Below, in pieces: positions 58,325 through 64,000 of a stretch of 64,000 nucleotides of DNA. The stretch is from Azolla caroliniana. Lineage: Eukaryota > Polypodiophyta. The stretch lies in NCBI GenBank assembly GCA_043228905.1, contig JBHGNT010000010.1, forward strand, positions 7,068,001 through 7,132,000, written 5' to 3'. The position numbers and the translations under genes were made by a program. Under the pieces are notes generated by a model. It was not told the origin of the DNA, searched no databases, and was given only the letters and a program-made list of their open reading frames with translations. Every line of letters begins with the position of its first letter. The stretch's first letter is position 1.

Positions 58325-58565
58325 ACAAATAACAGGACTTAGGTTTGAGGTTCAGGGTTTAGGGTTTTAGCTTAGGTTTTGAGGATTAGGTATATAGTTT
58401 ATGTTTAGATTTTACGGGTTAGGGTTTAAGGCTTAGGTTTGGGTTTTGGGCTCAATCTCTTAGAGTTTAGGGTTTAGGACCTAAGGATTAGACTTTAGGG
58501 GTTAGGGTTTAAGGCTTAGGTTTAGATTTTGGGCTCAGTCTCTTAGAGCTTAGGGTTTAGAGAAA
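58325..58565 (+). repeat. Degenerate telomere-like TTTAGGG repeats
   Basis: Many GGTTTAGGG and GGGTTAGGGTTTAAGG variants. Two roughly 70 bp blocks (about 58419-58480 and 58499-58560) repeat one another, including CTTAGGTTTRGRTTTTGGGCTC. Plant telomere repeats are TTTAGGG. These are imperfect and internal, so this is an interstitial relic or intergenic low-complexity DNA. Confidence 0.6.
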
Positions 58566-58781
58566 GCAGCGGTTGGTAACTTCAGTTAGCAACTACCTTT
58601 ACGCACTGGTTCAGAATGAAAGCACTTGATGAGATGAAACTTCTAGAAGAGCGACGAAGATGGTCAGCATGATGAATACGGCTACTTGCCACCAAAAAAA
58701 CTCGCTACTCACAAAACCTAAATACAAGTGCAATCGTATATACTATGGATCAGCCTGAATCCACTTGTCCACATGAAGGAA

Positions 58782-61041
58782 TCATATTACACTAGATGAT
58801 GCCGATCTGTTGTTAATATCCACTTCTAATGAGTTCTTAGGGGTCACATTCGAGAATCCACCTTCCCTTGATCCTTCTTCATTATTTGAGGCAGGAGTAA
58901 GAGAGATGTTTTTCATCATACCCATAAGTGAGTCGTGAGAAAAGATAGGGGGTGTTCTAATTGAACTGTTGGGGCTGGTGTTTTGTTGCATTTGGATACT
59001 GAAATCCAGAGGCAATGAAGAATGCCGATGTATAGGCCTCTTTGGGATCTGTTGCTTCTGTTTTTGCTGTTGGTGTATCACTTGAAACTCGCACACCTTT
59101 CGCAGCCTCCTTACATCCTTCATCAATGTCTCATTTTGAGCTGCATTTTTAGGAAAACCAAAAAACAAGAAGCCAATACTCTTTCATAACTGCCAATCAC
59201 ATTCCAAATGAAAAAATAAACTGACTTTTAGATCACACAAAAACTAAAGACAAGCAAACCACCCCTTCACTTTCTGGATATTTACCAGAATGCTCTAAGG
59301 TTTCCAAAATTGGCAGAATACCCCTAAGCAGTAAATTTTGTACTATCGCGGGGTACGCTAGAGATTTTTGAAAACTTTGGGGCTTTCTTATAAATGTCCA
59401 AGGGGTAATTTGGTGCTTTTTCTTGGAAAAGAAGCATGCCTTTCCCTAGGTAGGTAAAAAGAGAAACCAATGCTGCAAATCTACAAAACCAAGAAAACAT
59501 GCATTTTCAGGGTAATTTGGTGCTTTTTCTTGGAAAAGTGGTGTGCATTTCCCTAAGTAGGTAAAAAGAGAAACCGATGCTGCAAATCTACAAAACTGAG
59601 AAAACATGCATTTTTCGAATATTCAAAACAGAGAAAAAAACAATGACACTACTTAAGATAGATAGCTTACAATCTTTGATGTTTTTCTCTTGTAGGAAGA
59701 AAGTGATTCGCTGCTTCAATGTACTGTTATCCAAATTTAAAATTGCCTGCTGATGCTTGAGATAAAGCACCTGTCTGGATAGTGAAGACACATCCATCTA
59801 TACATACACAAACATGCAGGGTGAAACTTTCATATCTTTCCTTAATAGCAATTAACTCCCATGCTTCGATGCAACATGTCAATTAACTGGCATGCTTAAA
59901 TACAACATTACATGACCTTACTTCTTAGATGAAATATAGAATGACTTGCAATACTTGCTTATTAGGTGCAATATAGCAAGTATGTCTTGCATATTAAATG
60001 CAAAGAACCACAGCTTGGCATCTTAAATGCTATATAGCATGACTCACATCTTAAGTTCTATACATAGCACAACTCGCATATTAATAGCAATGAATTATCA
60101 TTCACAAAACATCAACCCATTTTTCACCACATGACAACATGACCATAGTAAACTATACAAACCTGTAAGGCATTGACTATCCTCTCAAGTTCCGCAATAT
60201 ACTGAAGTTTCCTGACTCGAGAACGCTGAGCAGATTGCCGATTGGACATCACTCTATAAACAAGTAAACAAGTAGATTAGATCAACAGAAACTGAATATG
60301 GGAAGAATTGAATTTTGATTGTCAGAATTACCGCTTTGTCTGCTTGGGATCTAGATTCCCTTCATCATGGTTAGGCATGGATGGAGATCCCCCCATTACG
60401 CCACCATGTAGAAATAACTCTCCATTTGTGACTGTGTCAAACTCTGGCCCAAAGTTTAATTGATCCTGTGAATTTCCAAAGGTATTCCTGACAACATTTG
60501 TCTTGTTTGCATTAGAGATATCACACATGGAGCTTGTAGATTGAGTTCTGGCACTGATAGGGAGGTTCTGTTGATCTTGCAGCTGTTGTATCTCATCCAA
60601 AAGGTCTGTCAATTGGTCACCATCTTCATTCACTGACTTTACACATGCTGTATCCGCGTTGCATTCGGATTCATCCTCTTCAGCAATGTTACTAAACCTA
60701 TACAAACTCCGCGGGTTTTCTAGATACGTAAATGAGTCGCTGGCACTCCGCCTATGGGAGCCTCTGGAGCCTCTTTTATTAGAAATTCCCTGGGAATCTT
60801 CTAATAGCTCATTTAGCCAAAAGAGATTCTCCCGGAACTCGGTACTATGAGACGCAGGGTTTCCTTTATTCTGATGTGAGCTTCCCATTCGGTTTCCATT
60901 AATGGGACTGCTATAAGAAGCAACTTCGACATCCGATACTGATGGCCCCCTGTTTACAGGAAATTTGGGAGGAAGGCGGGGAATGTTGCTCATGAATCCT
61001 CTGGAGATTCCATGGTTATCCCCTTCTATTATCTGTGCCAT
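58782..61041 (-). CDS. bZIP34/61: Group-E bZIP transcription factor (bZIP34/61-like), four coding exons
   Basis: Coding exons, all with GT-AG borders and consistent phase, are 61041-60332, 60253-60163, 59797-59671 and 59140-58782 (1287 nt, 428 aa). The N-terminus has IPRLPPKFP and SHRRSASDSFTYLE, typical of plant group-E/I bZIPs. The basic region spans exons 1-2: KQTKR then VMSNRQSAQRSRVRKLQYIA, with the invariant N-x7-R (NRQSAQRSR). A zipper with regularly spaced leucines follows through exons 2-4 (ELERIVNALQ, SSLSRQVLYLKHQQAILNL, LKQRI). The C-terminus is Gln/Ser-rich and ends SASSSVI. It is expected to be nuclear, binding ACGT-type sites as a dimer; Arabidopsis bZIP34 and bZIP61 act in pollen. 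The start is chosen by family similarity and the acceptor nine bases upstream. Confidence 0.92.
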
Positions 61042-63934
61042 GAAGAATGCCTAAATCTATTTATGATACAGAGAACTTTGACCTTCCCAAATGATATGAT
61101 GAGCTGTATAAATATACCTCCTGCAAAGCACTTTGCCATAGTCAGATCCATATGCTGCCATATAGAATACTCCATGTGGAGTCAATAAATAAGTATATGC
61201 AGACATGGTCTTATACTTTAAAGCACAATTATAGTTTCTGATTAGAAGTCGGTTATCTAGATACATGGAGATCCTACTCTTTAAAGAGACAGCATTAATA
61301 ATCAAATTTTCCTTTAAATCAACATATGTAAGTCGTATTTATGGAGAAGAAAAAGGAGTTTGTTATTATTATTATTACATAGAAATCTTAAAAAACAGAC
61401 TATGCTCAACCTTTTAGAAAACTCAGCTTTTTAGCTAAATTTAGAAAGGAGATGTCACATGGAAACCTATTCCAATGTTCTGGGAAGGATATAGAAACTG
61501 TGATTTCTTCAATGTCTTTTTTATAGTACAAATACAACAGATAGTAAGATCTTGGCTTATGGAATTACACTATCAATAATGCATAGAGATATTTACCACT
61601 ACAAGGGAAGACAGTTATGAAATTCTGATACTTTATGAACTAAGTAACTGAAAGAATGCATAATTAATAAAGTTATAAGGCATTTCATTCAAAAATTATA
61701 TTTCATAAAGTTGTGTCCACTTTGTGTGCAAAATGGTGTCAACTTCCTTGTTCAGAAGCTACATTTGAAACTATCTTAGGGAGTCCAAAATCTCAAGCAG
61801 ATGTTTCTTCATTTATATAACATTTCTCTGGTGGTGAAATTTTAGATAAATTAGCGGTTTGACTGGAGTTTTACCACACTCTGGAAGTTCCCAGGACCTC
61901 CCTCTCTGCCACAATTTCCCTAATAAAGTAATAATACTCTCATTGGGAATTGATAGCCAAACATTTAGCCACAAAATCACATGATGATCAACTGTTCTGA
62001 ACAATAAAGCATCATGATGAAAGAGAAATATGCAGATCATTGCACGGTATCTCTACACATTAGGTTTTGGGCCAATAAAGTTTTAGGCCCTTCAAAGAAT
62101 TAAAAAATACATATTGAAATTAAGGAAAATGCCTTGAGAACTTCTCCCAATGCCCAGTGATATTTTATGATTACCATAGAAAAATGGCAAAAGAAAATTT
62201 CTTTCATTCAACTAGGCCCAAGACATCTAGAAATCATATGCAAAAGAACATGTTGTACAATATTTGGCCATGCATGAGAGCCTGAGGAAATATTTTACTC
62301 AGCTCACACTAGAGACTCTTCACACAAGATGAAGAAAAACCCAACACAGATCTAAGTTCGACTATTATCGTAATTACATTATTCCTCAATATTGGCTACA
62401 AATTTAGCCGTACAAGATCCCATCATAATCTTGCAGATCTTTGGAAGTTCCACAGATGCCCAAACTCACTCCAGGCACCCATCATGCCCAAGAGGGTGAG
62501 GCATTCCATCACACATATGTGCACAAGTTCACACAAATTGAAAATAGAAACATAATCTACCAGCACTGGTTGACTAACATCTCTATCTTCAGCAAATCTA
62601 GTATGGGTTACATACTACCAACCAAACATTTATACATTGTCATCTTAAAGAGTTGCTTTGCCACCAAGCCTCAGCAGCTTACTAATCTACTGCACAAATG
62701 GCATTACGCTGACACCCACTGATCAACTACTGGCATAATGTTTATGCCTCAGTTCAGGCCTATGGCATGGAGCGGCAAAACTCAACCTCCAATTGCAATC
62801 TCATCTGTGGAATCATATGGAGGCAATTTGGTTATGGCATCTCCTAATGGAATTATTGTGTTCACAATCTGGGCCACTATTCTAGGTTGTGAATATCAAA
62901 ACCACACTTCAGCTGGATACTCGACTTTGACTGGCTAGGTCACCTCAATAATATCCAGCAGCAATTTCACGAGGACATGAGCTAGAGTATAAGCTTACTT
63001 AAATGAAGGACTTCTCCGAAGATTAAAAGAATGAAACCTAGTACCAGGCCTGGAAGAGATTTTACTTACAAACTTGAGGACCTTATCTTCTTTACATTTA
63101 TGGCATCATGGAACCAAGGAACCCTTTTAAGATAAAATTCGTTGGGTGTTGTGATATTTACTATCACAAATCCTTGGCTACTACCATCTCGAATTTTCCT
63201 CCTCAAATCCAATAGATTCTTTCCTTTTCCACCATCCTGTTAAAACCCCAATTACACAGCACGAAATCCAGTGTTTCAGGCCACACCAAACACAACAAGG
63301 TACAATACTAGTATTTTTGGGAGCGTGCGATCATTGGAGATCTTGTCACCTATTGTCACTCTGTAATTGTTTGGAGAACTTCTTCTCACATACTATATAT
63401 CCTATTTCTGATTATGGCACCAAGATCTTCGCCACAGAGATACAATCAATGAGCTTAGAGACCCATCTTCAACTACTCCCCATTGGTAGTCACTGCTTTT
63501 GAGAGGATGTTAGTAGTCTTAATGCCACATCATCAACGGCAGGGCATGATCTATAAAGTCCCTTCTATATTCCTGTAGATAATAACCTTGCTTTTCTGCC
63601 AAATCAAGTAAATCCTTGTATAAATCATATGATGCACTCTTTATCACCTGTTGGGCTGCTCAGATGCTTCTAGCTTGTCTATATCTTTATCTCCCTTATT
63701 CATTCTGTTATATGTGCTTATCTTACCTTTTCATCTTTTCATTCCTTTATTATTTTCACCTCTTCAGGTGAATGGTTAATTATACATGGATAAATTACTG
63801 ATCTTTGTTATGATCACTGGATACACAGCCACACTTCGAGATGTGAAGAATAAAGATCTAGAAGCAATATACTCTAAATCAATTGCATGTGAATTTACTG
63901 AGGAAAAACATTAAATCGAAGAGAGAAAACATAC
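61042..63934 (-). other. Probable 5' UTR intron of the bZIP gene
   Basis: An AG acceptor (61052-61051) leaves nine untranslated bases before the ATG, and a GT donor (63934-63933) ends a CT-rich exon at the window edge. The intervening 2.9 kb has no supported gene. At 62738-62938 a plus-strand ORF with WSGKTQPPIAISSVES resembles a decayed copia RNase H stretch. The intron is inferred from splice signals only. Confidence 0.5.
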
Positions 63935-64000
63935 CTATGGAGAGAGAGAGAGAGAGAGAGTTTTGAGGGCACTGCTCTCTGTTAGGTTTTTATCTCTCCC
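63935..64000 (-). promoter_or_regulatory. CT-rich 5' UTR exon of the bZIP gene (partial)
   Basis: On the minus strand: GGGAGAGATAAAAACCTAAC, then a (CT)n tract and CCATAG before a GTATGT donor. Such pyrimidine-rich leaders are common in plant regulatory genes. The transcription start lies at or beyond the window end. Confidence 0.5.

Noticed and set aside
58325-58565. True chromosome end
   Set aside because: The repeats are imperfect, short, and flanked by a gene on one side and TE DNA on the other.
1-64000. tRNA, rRNA or known small RNA genes
   Set aside because: The only tRNA-related signals are primer-binding sites complementary to tRNA 3' ends. No cloverleaf sequence was found by eye.

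Overview
The window is nuclear DNA from a flowering plant. Two interrupted host genes, an ORP3-type oxysterol-binding-protein-related gene and a group-E bZIP gene, lie at its edges. About 51 kb between them is a deeply nested pile of LTR retrotransposons. Nothing prokaryotic or organellar was seen. The species cannot be named from the sequence.

Left edge (1-6.3 kb). The first two coding exons of an ORP3-type gene are on the minus strand (2939-3220). Their CT-rich 5' leader follows. Positions 1-2938 are probably intron 2, because no third exon is visible. Positions 3.7-6.3 kb are low-copy or degraded sequence.

Main nest (6.3-44.9 kb). Copia element A (plus) was opened in its integrase by copia B (minus, target duplication TTTAC). 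B took copia C (plus) into its 3' LTR and copia D (minus, AGCTT) into its gag. C took copia F (minus, GAAAC) into its gag, and F took a near-identical copy, G (plus, GGTCC), into its reverse transcriptase. D holds E, a non-autonomous Ty3/gypsy derivative, in its RNase H. LTR divergence fits the order: A is very diverged, B roughly 85% identical, D and C closer, F has two differences in 313 bp, and G has identical LTRs. A is broken again at 40.77-44.08 kb by a gypsy tail, a fold-back element, a truncated copia (J) and an unrecognised coding-like stretch (N).

Right TE block (44.9-57.2 kb). This holds a copia fragment (H), a gypsy deletion derivative with protease joined to integrase and no reverse transcriptase (M), a gypsy element with heat-shock-element-rich LTR sequence (L), and copia K. 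K interrupts L and has lost its 3' LTR.

Right edge (57.2-64 kb). After about 1.6 kb of AT-rich DNA with degenerate TTTAGGG repeats lies a complete four-coding-exon group-E bZIP gene (minus, predicted 428 aa). It has a probable 2.9 kb intron in its 5' UTR and a CT-rich first exon at the window end.

Nearly every TE reading frame is broken. G (one in-frame stop plus an assembly gap) and F (one stop plus the G insertion) are the best preserved. I found no convincing new host system. The most unusual items are the cysteine-rich repeat ORF of E, the RY-motif cluster in E's LTR, the heat-shock elements in L, the protease-integrase derivative M, and an assembly duplication around the N gap.
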